Shown: positions 44,722 through 53,047 of the stretch, piece by piece | How positions within the stretch are numbered: the first letter of the stretch is position 1 | How the letters are laid out: every line of letters begins with the position of its first letter | Assembly: GCF_010692725.1 (NCBI RefSeq) | Contig: NZ_JAAFZB010000089.1 | Location: 62,001-126,000 of the forward strand | Length of the DNA: 64,000 nt | Direction of reading: 5' to 3' | DNA from: Flavihumibacter soli | GTDB lineage: Bacteria; Bacteroidota; Bacteroidia; Sphingobacteriales; Sphingobacteriaceae | Made by a program: the position numbers and the translations under genes | The notes under the pieces: model-generated | Seen by the model: only the letters and a program-made list of their open reading frames with translations | Told to the model about the DNA's origin: nothing | Databases searched by the model: none

Positions 44722-45774
44722 ATGGTATCTTTCTTTGAAGCTTCGATGTCCCGGCTTTCTATTCATCGTGTCGGTAATAAATCACAAAATGAGTTTTATG
44801 CTTTATCTAAAAGTCCCCTAAAAATAGAGGACGAATTTTTAAATAACCTGCTGCTTCAATTCTTCCTGGGTTCCTTTGAAAAGGTTAATGAAGTTTATCA
44901 TTTTACCCATCCGGGTGATGATCTGGCTCTCAACGAAATGTTTCATTACTCGGATACAGCATTTACTGAGCCCGGGGCTTTCCATGATATCAGCGAGAAG
45001 ATAACAAAATATCTCTTTGACCTTTCGGACCATCCTCGCATTAAATCAGGTGAGTTGTATATTGCTTATTTCACGAATGTGCAGCTTGAGGGTGAGCTGC
45101 TGGATGCTGTCGGGATCTTTAAATCGGAAACCAAGGAAACATACCTGAAAGTTTATCCCGATACGGGCGGCTTCAATGTAGAGTATGAGCAGGAAGGTAT
45201 TAATATTCAAAAACTTGATAAGGGCTGCCTGGTGTTCAACAGCGCGAAGGAGGCGGGTTTTAAGGTCCTTGTACTTGATAAGACCAATACTAACGATGCA
45301 GTATACTGGAAGGACGATTTTCTGAAAATTAAGGTCCGAAACGACAACTTCCATAAAACCAATACGACTCTCAGCGTTTATAAAAATTTCGTCACAGAGA
45401 AGCTCGACGATGAATTTGAACTTACCAAGGCTGATAAGATCGATCTGCTTAACCGGTCAATGAAGTATTTCAAAGAGAAGGAGACCTTCGACATCAACGA
45501 ATTTTCGGATGAGGTGATCGGTAATGAAAAGGCAGCCGAATCATTTAAAAATTACACCAAAGCATATGAACAGGAGTTCGAAACCGAACTGAGCGATTCG
45601 TTTGATATATCGGGAGCTGCGGTGAAAAAGCAGGCGCGGGTTTTTAAAAGCGTTTTGAAACTGGATAAGAACTTCCATATTTACATTCATGGAAATAAAG
45701 AATTGATTGAAAAGGGCTTTGATGATGAAAAAGCTATGAACTTTTACAAGGTTTATTTTAAGGAAGAAGTGTAA
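44722..45774 (+). CDS. 37-kDa nucleoid-associated protein (NdpA family)
   Basis: The 350-residue protein resembles the NdpA/YejK family. The core includes SGELYIAYFTNVQLEGELLDAVGIFKSE, TNDAVYWKDDFLKIK and the C-terminal HIYIHGNKELIEKG. YejK binds the nucleoid in E. coli, but its detailed job is unclear. It stands alone with a repeat-rich leader. No mobile element adjoins. Confidence 0.85.
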   Translation: MVSFFEASMSRLSIHRVGNKSQNEFYALSKSPLKIEDEFLNNLLLQFFLGSFEKVNEVYHFTHPGDDLALNEMFHYSDTAFTEPGAFHDISEKITKYLFDLSDHPRIKSGELYIAYFTNVQLEGELLDAVGIFKSETKETYLKVYPDTGGFNVEYEQEGINIQKLDKGCLVFNSAKEAGFKVLVLDKTNTNDAVYWKDDFLKIKVRNDNFHKTNTTLSVYKNFVTEKLDDEFELTKADKIDLLNRSMKYFKEKETFDINEFSDEVIGNEKAAESFKNYTKAYEQEFETELSDSFDISGAAVKKQARVFKSVLKLDKNFHIYIHGNKELIEKGFDDEKAMNFYKVYFKEEV

Positions 45775-45891
45775 AGATTAATATTGAAAATATGTTCTGA
45801 ATATTACGATTTCAAAGCTTAGGGACATGAAAATGTCCGTAATATATTGTAATTTATAATACGGTTGTAATGGGGTTTTTTATCACCAAGT

Positions 45892-48800
45892 ATGAGTAAG
45901 CCGAAAGATACAAACTTGACGTATTCTTCTATTCAATTTCCGGTTGTCGGCATTGGAGCGTCTGCAGGCGGCCTGGAAGCCATAAAGGTTTTGCTCGCGT
46001 CCATCCCCGCAGACTCAGGGATGGCCTATGTGTTTGTTCAACATTTAAGTTCAGAGCATGAAAGTGCCTTGCCGGAAATTTTAAAAAGGATCGCCAGGAT
46101 ACCTGTAGTTGAAGTAACGGATGAAATAGATGTCAGAAAAGATCATTTCTATACTATTCCTTCAAACAAGACACTGGTCGCTGTTGATGGCAAGCTGAAG
46201 CTAACAGCGAAAAAACAGAATGTGAAGACAATTGATGTGTTTTTCTCATCACTGGGAGTGGTGCATCAGAGTTATGCAGTCGGAATCGTTTTATCAGGCA
46301 GTTTGAATGACGGGACAATGGGGCTTCAAATTATCAAAACTTACGGAGGTATAACCCTGGCCCAGGACGAAAATTCCGCAGCTTTCGAATCAATGCCCAG
46401 CAGTGCGGTTAAGGCCGGCGTCGTCGATTTTGTTCTTCCGCCCGGAGAAATGATAAGCAAGCTTATCCAGTTAAATCAGCCTTTTCCCCAGGATTACACC
46501 CCTGCTGAGATCACAGATAATATCCCTCAAAAAGATGAAAAGGTTTATCAGCAGCTACTGACCTTAATCAAGCTTAGAAAGGGGGTTGATTTCGCTTACT
46601 ACAGATCGAGTACCCTGAAACGTCGGATCGCCAGACGTATGGCGTTAAGCAAAGTAGAACAGCCTGAGAAATACCTGGACTTTGTTCGCGAGAATAAAAT
46701 GGAACAGGATGCACTATTTAATGATATCCTCATTTCTGTGACCAATTTTTTTCGGGATCCAAAGAGTTTTGAAATTTTATGCAATACGATATTTCCACGT
46801 CTGCTGGAGCAGAAAGGGGAGACCAAATCTCTCAGGATCTGGGTAGCAGGATGCGCAACGGGTGAGGAAGCCTATTCTATAGCCATGTGCCTGCTTGAAT
46901 ACCTCGAAGAAAAAGCACTGGAAGTAAAGATCAGGATTTTTGCTACGGATATTTCCGAAGCCGCATTAGCAAAGGCCAGGGCTGGTACTTATCAGCAATC
47001 TGACCTCCTCGGCGTATCACCGGCCAGATTGCAACGGTTTTTTAACAAGTTGGACGGCAGTTACCAGGTGGATAAGTCTATAAGGGATCTCTGCGTTTTT
47101 GCACAGCACAACCTCCTCAAAGATCCTCCATTTTCCCAGTTAGATGTGATCAGTTGCCGCAACGTCCTGATCTATCTGGAGCCTTTTTTACAAAAGACCG
47201 CATTAAGTACATTTCATTATTCACTGACGGAAAAGGGTTTTCTGATGCTTGGCAAGGCCGAATCTATTGGAAGCACGCCAGATTTGTTCAAACCGTTTGA
47301 TAGCCATGAAAAGATCTATTACAGGATTGGTCCTCGCGGACGCTTAATGCAGGTAGCCAGCAGTTTCAGCGAACAAAGTATGACAGACACCGATCAGAAC
47401 CGGCAGGCACGGGGGGAAAAAAATGTTTACAAAGTTGCCGACGATATTTTACTCCAGGGGTATGCGCCAAGTGGCGTGCTTATAAATGATAATTATGATA
47501 TTATTCAGTTCAGGGGACATCTTGACCAGTGGCTGACACCATCGCCAGGGAAGGCAAGCCTAAACATCCTGAAGATGACAAGGGAAGGGTTGGCATTTGA
47601 ACTTAGAAACCTGCTGGCACAGTCAAAAAAAAATAGTGAACCGGTTCGGAAAGAAGCTATCTATTATAAAGCGGGTAAGACGCAGCATTATGCGAACCTG
47701 GAAGTAATACCAATTCCTGATTCCAACGGTCTTCATTACCTGGTTCTTTTTCAAAACAGTTTGTTGCCTGAAATAAATCTTTCTGAGAGGAGTGAGATCA
47801 CCTCGTCTGAAAGTTACAATGATCCGAGAGACCTGCAGATTCAACAACTGGAAACGGAGCTTTTGCAGGTTCGGGAGGATATGCGGGCAATTACCGAGAT
47901 GCAGGAAACTGCTAATGAAGAACTGCTGAGTACCAACCAGGAACTGCTTTCCAGCAGTGAGGAACTGCAAAGCCTGAATGAAGAATTAGAAACCTCACAG
48001 GAAGAGCTTCAGAGCACGAATGAGGAACTGGTCATAACTAACAGGGAATTGCTCGAGCGTAATAATCAGCTGAATATCTCGCAAAAATACACCGAAGCTA
48101 TTGTTAATACCGTTCGGGATGCTCTTTTAATTCTGAATACGGATCTGTTTATCTTGAGGGCTACAGAGGGTTTCTACAATAAGTTCAAGATGGTCGAGCA
48201 GGAGACAGAAGGGAAATATTTATTTGAGGTTGGCAACAGTCAATGGAATATTCCCGAACTGCGTAAACTGTTTGAAGAAGTCAGGATCAATAGAAATTCA
48301 TTCAAGAATTTTGAGGTAAGCCAGCGTTTTCCCCATATCGGGCTTAAGGTGATGTGTCTCAACGGGCAACTGATCCGGTCAATCAGTGGTGAGGATCTTA
48401 TTTTACTTTCAATAGAAGACGTCACTTATAAAAGGAAAGTCGAAGCTGGACTTGCCGAAGTAGAGATGCTTCTGGAAGAATATACAGAACGGCTTCGCTT
48501 TGCCACAAAGGCGGGCGAGCTGGGTACCTGGGATTTTAATATAAGCACCAGAGAATTCATTTCTGATAAACGCTTTAAAGAACTACTTGAGATCAATCCT
48601 GGTGAATCTATTGATGTTAATACATTGGGCAGGCTGATCACACCGGACGATAAAGCCGCTATCAAGAGGATTTTTGAAAACTCTTTAAAAGGTGAGAGCC
48701 GGGGAATATATGATCTTGAGATCTTTCTGGAAAATCCTGAAACGAAAATTTCCAGGTGGCTGCGGCTTAAGGGTAAGACCTATTTCAATGAATATAATAT

Positions 48801-49554
48801 CCCCACCCAGATAAGTGGTATATTGATGGATATCACTCCGCAAAAGAATGCAGAGCTTTCTATGAAGAATGTGATCAGAAAGAAAGATGAGTTTATAAGT
48901 ACCGCCAGTCATGAGCTTAAGTCGCCTATAACGTCAATCAAAGCCTACATTCAGATGGCCGAACGTGAACTGAGCAGAAACAAGGATAACCAAACAGCAG
49001 TCCCTCTTATTAAAAAAGCGAATGCTGGTATCACGAAACTAACCCATTTGTTAAATGACCTGCTGGATGCAACCCAGATACAGTCTGGAAAACTAATATT
49101 AAATAAAGCGAAATTTAATATCCGGGAGTTGATTGAGGATGTGTTGGACCAGCTTAAAACGGTGTACTCTACACATTCTATTAATCTGGAAGGAGAATCA
49201 GACGTCGAGCTTTATGCCGATAAAGCCCGATTGGAACAGGTGATCATCAATTTGTTATCTAACGCAATAAAGTATTCTCCGGATAGTGAAGAGGTAATAT
49301 TAAATATCAGCCATCCAAATCGCTGCTTAAGAATTGAAGTGATCGATTTTGGGATAGGAATTCAGAAGGATGAACTACCGCATATTTTTGACAGGTTTTT
49401 CAGAGTGCAAAAAACCTCAAATGACTTCACCGGCCTTGGACTTGGATTGTATATCTCTTCTGAGATAATTGACAGGCACCATGGCGAGATGGGAATAGAA
49501 TCAGAGCCCGGTAAAGGCTCGAAAGTCTGGTTTACACTACCATTGAACTCCTGA
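45892..49554 (+). CDS. CheB-CheR-PAS-histidine kinase fusion protein
   Basis: The 1220-residue cytoplasmic protein begins with a CheB methylesterase domain (about 14-200: GIGASAGGLEAIK with the catalytic Ser, QHLSSEHES with His, SGSLNDGTMGL with Asp). A CheR methyltransferase domain follows (about 215-480, VAGCATGEEAYSIA for SAM, ISCRNVLIYL). Next are a glutamine/glutamate-rich coiled coil (640-740) and PAS domains (about 745-860 and 880-985). HisKA comes after, with the phospho-His near 1007 in STASHELKSPITS, and HATPase (INLLSNAIKYS, DFGIGIQ, GLGLGLYIS). No receiver domain or chemoreceptor is encoded here. It is a stand-alone sensor kinase combining adaptation enzymes. Confidence 0.94.
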   Translation: MSKPKDTNLTYSSIQFPVVGIGASAGGLEAIKVLLASIPADSGMAYVFVQHLSSEHESALPEILKRIARIPVVEVTDEIDVRKDHFYTIPSNKTLVAVDGKLKLTAKKQNVKTIDVFFSSLGVVHQSYAVGIVLSGSLNDGTMGLQIIKTYGGITLAQDENSAAFESMPSSAVKAGVVDFVLPPGEMISKLIQLNQPFPQDYTPAEITDNIPQKDEKVYQQLLTLIKLRKGVDFAYYRSSTLKRRIARRMALSKVEQPEKYLDFVRENKMEQDALFNDILISVTNFFRDPKSFEILCNTIFPRLLEQKGETKSLRIWVAGCATGEEAYSIAMCLLEYLEEKALEVKIRIFATDISEAALAKARAGTYQQSDLLGVSPARLQRFFNKLDGSYQVDKSIRDLCVFAQHNLLKDPPFSQLDVISCRNVLIYLEPFLQKTALSTFHYSLTEKGFLMLGKAESIGSTPDLFKPFDSHEKIYYRIGPRGRLMQVASSFSEQSMTDTDQNRQARGEKNVYKVADDILLQGYAPSGVLINDNYDIIQFRGHLDQWLTPSPGKASLNILKMTREGLAFELRNLLAQSKKNSEPVRKEAIYYKAGKTQHYANLEVIPIPDSNGLHYLVLFQNSLLPEINLSERSEITSSESYNDPRDLQIQQLETELLQVREDMRAITEMQETANEELLSTNQELLSSSEELQSLNEELETSQEELQSTNEELVITNRELLERNNQLNISQKYTEAIVNTVRDALLILNTDLFILRATEGFYNKFKMVEQETEGKYLFEVGNSQWNIPELRKLFEEVRINRNSFKNFEVSQRFPHIGLKVMCLNGQLIRSISGEDLILLSIEDVTYKRKVEAGLAEVEMLLEEYTERLRFATKAGELGTWDFNISTREFISDKRFKELLEINPGESIDVNTLGRLITPDDKAAIKRIFENSLKGESRGIYDLEIFLENPETKISRWLRLKGKTYFNEYNIPTQISGILMDITPQKNAELSMKNVIRKKDEFISTASHELKSPITSIKAYIQMAERELSRNKDNQTAVPLIKKANAGITKLTHLLNDLLDATQIQSGKLILNKAKFNIRELIEDVLDQLKTVYSTHSINLEGESDVELYADKARLEQVIINLLSNAIKYSPDSEEVILNISHPNRCLRIEVIDFGIGIQKDELPHIFDRFFRVQKTSNDFTGLGLGLYISSEIIDRHHGEMGIESEPGKGSKVWFTLPLNS

Positions 49555-49634
49555 TCATGATAGCTACTTTATAACAAATTCGTTATGCAGGTGGTGACAC
49601 TGGTAATTACGTCAGGAAAGCTGTAAATTCATTT

Positions 49635-50294
49635 ATGGCGAATAGGATAATGACAAGGTTTTTTCAGGCTGTCCTCGTAGTAATGCTATTTATTGCCTGT
49701 GTTCAGGTCAGCTCTAATAGTAAGACAGGCATGACTTCAAAAGCCGAGTCCGAAAAAGATGACTGCAATGACCCCGATGCGGACATCAACTGCTCATTTG
49801 TTCATATGCCTGCATCCTTAAGCAGTATTATGAACATAGCCGGAAAAGAGGAGCCCGGAGATAAAATGATAGTTTCCGGAACTCTTTTAAAATCAGACGG
49901 TAAGACACCTTATCCTGATGTTATCTTTTATGCCTACCATACTGATTCCAAAGGTTATTATTCGAAAAACGGCAAGGAGAAAGGCGTACAAAAATGGCAC
50001 GGTCATCTACATGGCTGGTGTAAGACCGACAGGAACGGGAGGTATGAAATTAGGACTATAAGGCCGGCTCCATATCCTAACAATAAGATTCCGGCCCATG
50101 TTCATGCTGCAGTAAAGGTTCCCGGGAAACCTTCACCTTATTACATTACAGATTTCGTTTTCAGTGATGACCCCATGATCAACGAGCAGTACCGTGAATC
50201 CATAAAGGGTAAGACCGGTGGCACCGGCATTGTTGACCTGGTGAAAGATGGTAGTGTATGGAAAGGTAAAAGAGATATCATCTTAGAACCTTAA
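49635..50294 (+). CDS. Intradiol dioxygenase-like lipoprotein
   Basis: The 219-residue lipoprotein (FIACV, Cys 22) has the beta-sandwich of protocatechuate/catechol intradiol dioxygenases: DVIFYAYHTDSKGYYS, GWCKTDRNGRYEIRTIRPAPYPN and PAHVHAAV. The four ferric-iron ligands of the family are probably Tyr in the first block, Tyr 147 and His 155/His 157 in HVH. Intradiol enzymes open catechol rings between the hydroxyls. This form is anchored in the envelope and has no ring-degradation neighbours, so it may act on external phenolics or be a repurposed fold. Confidence 0.85.
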   Translation: MANRIMTRFFQAVLVVMLFIACVQVSSNSKTGMTSKAESEKDDCNDPDADINCSFVHMPASLSSIMNIAGKEEPGDKMIVSGTLLKSDGKTPYPDVIFYAYHTDSKGYYSKNGKEKGVQKWHGHLHGWCKTDRNGRYEIRTIRPAPYPNNKIPAHVHAAVKVPGKPSPYYITDFVFSDDPMINEQYRESIKGKTGGTGIVDLVKDGSVWKGKRDIILEP

Positions 50295-50305
50295 CTGCAA
50301 GCTGC

Positions 50306-50620
50306 TTAATGATTCCTCAGCTTTCCGATTGCAGTATCGAGTGCACTCTTAAGCTTATCGACAGCACCCTTAACCGCCTGCTCGATCGTGTTTGCGTTGC
50401 TTGAAACAGCGATGGGTTGAAGTCCCTCAACACGCGCTTCCAGCATACAGCGTTTGTCATTCAGGCTTTCCTTGCTACTGTTCTCATCTTTAAGGTGTAC
50501 TTCAAGCCGGGTGATCTGGCTACCGAACCTGCTTAAAGATTCAGAAATCGTGGTTTCAAAGTATTCGTTAAGCCTTTCACTTCCGTTGATATTATTGTCG
50601 GTGTTGAATTGAATTATCAT
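50306..50620 (-). CDS. Ribosome hibernation promoting factor (HPF/RaiA family)
   Basis: The 104-residue protein has the short HPF fold: LNEYFETTISESLSRFGSQITRLEVHL, CMLEARVEG and the helix AVKGAVDKLKSALDTAIGKL. It binds inactive 30S or 100S ribosomes in stationary phase. It is convergent with the dioxygenase-like gene and ends 11 bp from it. Confidence 0.9.
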   Translation of the reverse strand: MIIQFNTDNNINGSERLNEYFETTISESLSRFGSQITRLEVHLKDENSSKESLNDKRCMLEARVEGLQPIAVSSNANTIEQAVKGAVDKLKSALDTAIGKLRNH

Positions 50621-50823
50621 AAATCTCTTATTTTAGTTATAAATGTGCGGTGTGATCCACCACCAAGCGTCAACAAAAAAAATACCCAAGTGTTAGCGCT
50701 GCAACGATATTATACGGAATATTAAGATTGTTTATCTCATAATCTGTTTAACCCTAGATCGTTAAGTTATATCTGCGAAATTTCTTATATTACAAATTAT
50801 CAACAGTTCATCGACATTGATCC

Positions 50824-52128
50824 ATGAAGCGCTTTTTTGTATTTCTGATACTTATTTCGCTGCCTTTCATAGTCAAAGCACAAAAGGTGATTTCAGTTAA
50901 GGTGGATGGTTCTATCAATCCCGCCTCCGCTTCCTTTATTAAAAATGCAATAGATAAAGCCGAGGAGGCTAAGGCAGAATGCCTGGTTGTACATCTGAAT
51001 ACGCCTGGAGGTTTGCTTAAATCCACAAGGGTAATAGTTAGTGATATCCTGGAATCACCGGTTCCTGTGATTGTATATGTGTCGCCGGGGGGTGCCCATG
51101 CGGGTTCCGCAGGAGTTTTTATTACGATGTCGGCACACATCGCAGCAATGGCACCTTCGACTAACATTGGGGCAGCGCACCCGGTCAGCATACAGGGCGG
51201 AATGGATTCAACCATGAATGATAAAACAACCAATGATGCAGCTGCCTTTATCAGGGCCATTGCCGAGAAGAGAAAACGAAATCTTAAGTGGGCTGAGGAA
51301 GCAGTTCGAAAAAGCGTATCGATCACTGAGGTTGAAGCCGTTAATAACAAAGTAATTGACCTGGTTGCGCAGAATGAACGGGATCTATTGAAGAAGGTTC
51401 ATGGCCGGGTAGTAGCGTTGGGGTCTGGGAATAAAACTTTAAACACGTCAAACGCAAAGGTTGACCAGGTTGAGATGAACTTCTCGGAACGGTTTCTAAA
51501 CATGATCAGCGATCCGAATATCGCCTACATCCTGATGATGCTGGGGGTTTATGGGATCTTGTTCGAACTTTACAGCCCGGGCAGTGTGGCCCCTGGCGTT
51601 ATCGGTATCATCTGTCTTATTCTGGCATTCTACGCGATGCATACGTTGCCAGTGAATTATGCCGGACTTGCATTGATCATTGTAGCTTTCATTCTTTTCA
51701 TCCTGGAGGTGAAGATAACCAGCCACGGGGTTCTCGGTATTGGCGGCGTCATAGCGCTTTTAATCGGATCAATTATGCTCATACGGACTGACTCAGCACT
51801 TGAATTCATTCGTATATCATGGGGAGTGATCGTACCAACTACGCTGGTCACGGCAGCTTTCTTCCTTTTCCTTGTTAGCATGGCTGTAAAAGGACAAAAA
51901 CTGAAAACAATCACTGGTGTGGAAGGAATAATAGGCGAAGAAGGAGAAGTACTGGCTACACTCGAACCTTCCGGCATGGTCAGGGTCCACGGCGAACTGT
52001 GGAAGGCACAGTCGGTTTCGGGAATTATTAACCAGGGACAGAAGATAAAAGTAACCGCTATAAATAACCTGACCCTCTTTGTGAAACAGATAGAAAACAA
52101 CATAAATCCTGATCCTAAATCAACTTAA
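50824..52128 (+). CDS. NfeD family membrane serine protease
   Basis: The 434-residue protein has a signal, then a ClpP-like protease domain with catalytic Ser 95 in HAGSAGVFI and Lys 134 in [10 protein letters not shown]. Four or five membrane segments (about 250-370) and a C-terminal OB-fold NfeD domain ([22 protein letters not shown]) follow. The long NfeD class cleaves the C-terminus of stomatin-like proteins; the slipin gene follows after 8 bp, as in other genomes. The pair likely guards membrane quality. Confidence 0.95.
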   Translation: MKRFFVFLILISLPFIVKAQKVISVKVDGSINPASASFIKNAIDKAEEAKAECLVVHLNTPGGLLKSTRVIVSDILESPVPVIVYVSPGGAHAGSAGVFITMSAHIAAMAPSTNIGAAHPVSIQGGMDSTMNDKTTNDAAAFIRAIAEKRKRNLKWAEEAVRKSVSITEVEAVNNKVIDLVAQNERDLLKKVHGRVVALGSGNKTLNTSNAKVDQVEMNFSERFLNMISDPNIAYILMMLGVYGILFELYSPGSVAPGVIGIICLILAFYAMHTLPVNYAGLALIIVAFILFILEVKITSHGVLGIGGVIALLIGSIMLIRTDSALEFIRISWGVIVPTTLVTAAFFLFLVSMAVKGQKLKTITGVEGIIGEEGEVLATLEPSGMVRVHGELWKAQSVSGIINQGQKIKVTAINNLTLFVKQIENNINPDPKST

Positions 52129-52136
52129 AGAACTGT

Positions 52137-52910
52137 ATGGAAAGCTTCCCATTCACCTTAGTAATTCTCGCGTTTTTCATCCTCTATGTACTTGCGAGCT
52201 CTATCCGCATCCTCAATGAATATGAACGCGGGGTTGTATTCCGGCTTGGACGTATGGTGGGAGTTAGGGGCCCCGGATTGATCTTACTGATTCCATTTAT
52301 TGAAAAAATGGTCAAAGTAAGCTTGAGGACAGTGGTGATGGATGTGCCTCCCCAGGATGTCATTACACAGGATAACGTGTCGATCAAGGTAAATGCAGTA
52401 ATTTATTTCCGGGTTCTGCAACCAGACAAGGCAATTGTCGAAGTTGAGAATTTCCTGATGGCCACATCCCAGATCTCCCAGACAACCTTACGAAGTGTTT
52501 TGGGTCAATCAGAGCTGGATGATCTTTTGTCACAGCGGGATATAATCAATCATAAGCTTCAGCAGATCATTGATTCGCAAACGGAGCCCTGGGGGATCAA
52601 AGTGTCAAACGTGGAAGTAAAGCAGATAGATCTTCCGCAGGAAATGCAGCGAGCGATGGCAAGACAGGCGGAAGCGGAGCGCGAAAGACGAAGCAAGGTG
52701 ATCGCCGCCGAAGGTGAGTTTCAGGCAGCTCAGCGTCTCGCTGATGCTGCAAAAGTGTTGAGTGAAGAACCCAGCGCTTTGACCTTACGTTATCTGCAAA
52801 CTCTAAAAGAGATCTCTGCAGAAAATAATTCTACGACAATCTTTCCCGTGCCCATTGACCTGATAACTCCTTTCCTGAATTTGGGCATAAAAAAAGATGG
52901 CGAAAAATAA
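52137..52910 (+). CDS. Slipin (stomatin/SPFH-domain protein)
   Basis: The 257-residue protein has an N-terminal membrane hairpin, then an SPFH domain with [38 protein letters not shown] and [18 protein letters not shown] coiled-coil with [21 protein letters not shown] follows. Slipins form membrane microdomain oligomers and are partners of NfeD proteases, encoded directly upstream here. Confidence 0.95.
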   Translation: MESFPFTLVILAFFILYVLASSIRILNEYERGVVFRLGRMVGVRGPGLILLIPFIEKMVKVSLRTVVMDVPPQDVITQDNVSIKVNAVIYFRVLQPDKAIVEVENFLMATSQISQTTLRSVLGQSELDDLLSQRDIINHKLQQIIDSQTEPWGIKVSNVEVKQIDLPQEMQRAMARQAEAERERRSKVIAAEGEFQAAQRLADAAKVLSEEPSALTLRYLQTLKEISAENNSTTIFPVPIDLITPFLNLGIKKDGEK

Positions 52911-53047
52911 ACGAGTAAAACAGCGTGTTCCGCTGTCATCTTTCTTCAGGTTCACGAATGTATTGTAATAATTAAGTTGCTTTCATAGGGTTCGCCTTTA
53001 ATTTCCGCACCTTTAAGCTTCAACATTATATATCTCCAGTAAACTTT

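Noticed and set aside
51657-52103. A 148-codon open frame on the minus strand
   Set aside because: Antisense to the NfeD gene, with no domain and no promoter-like sequence.
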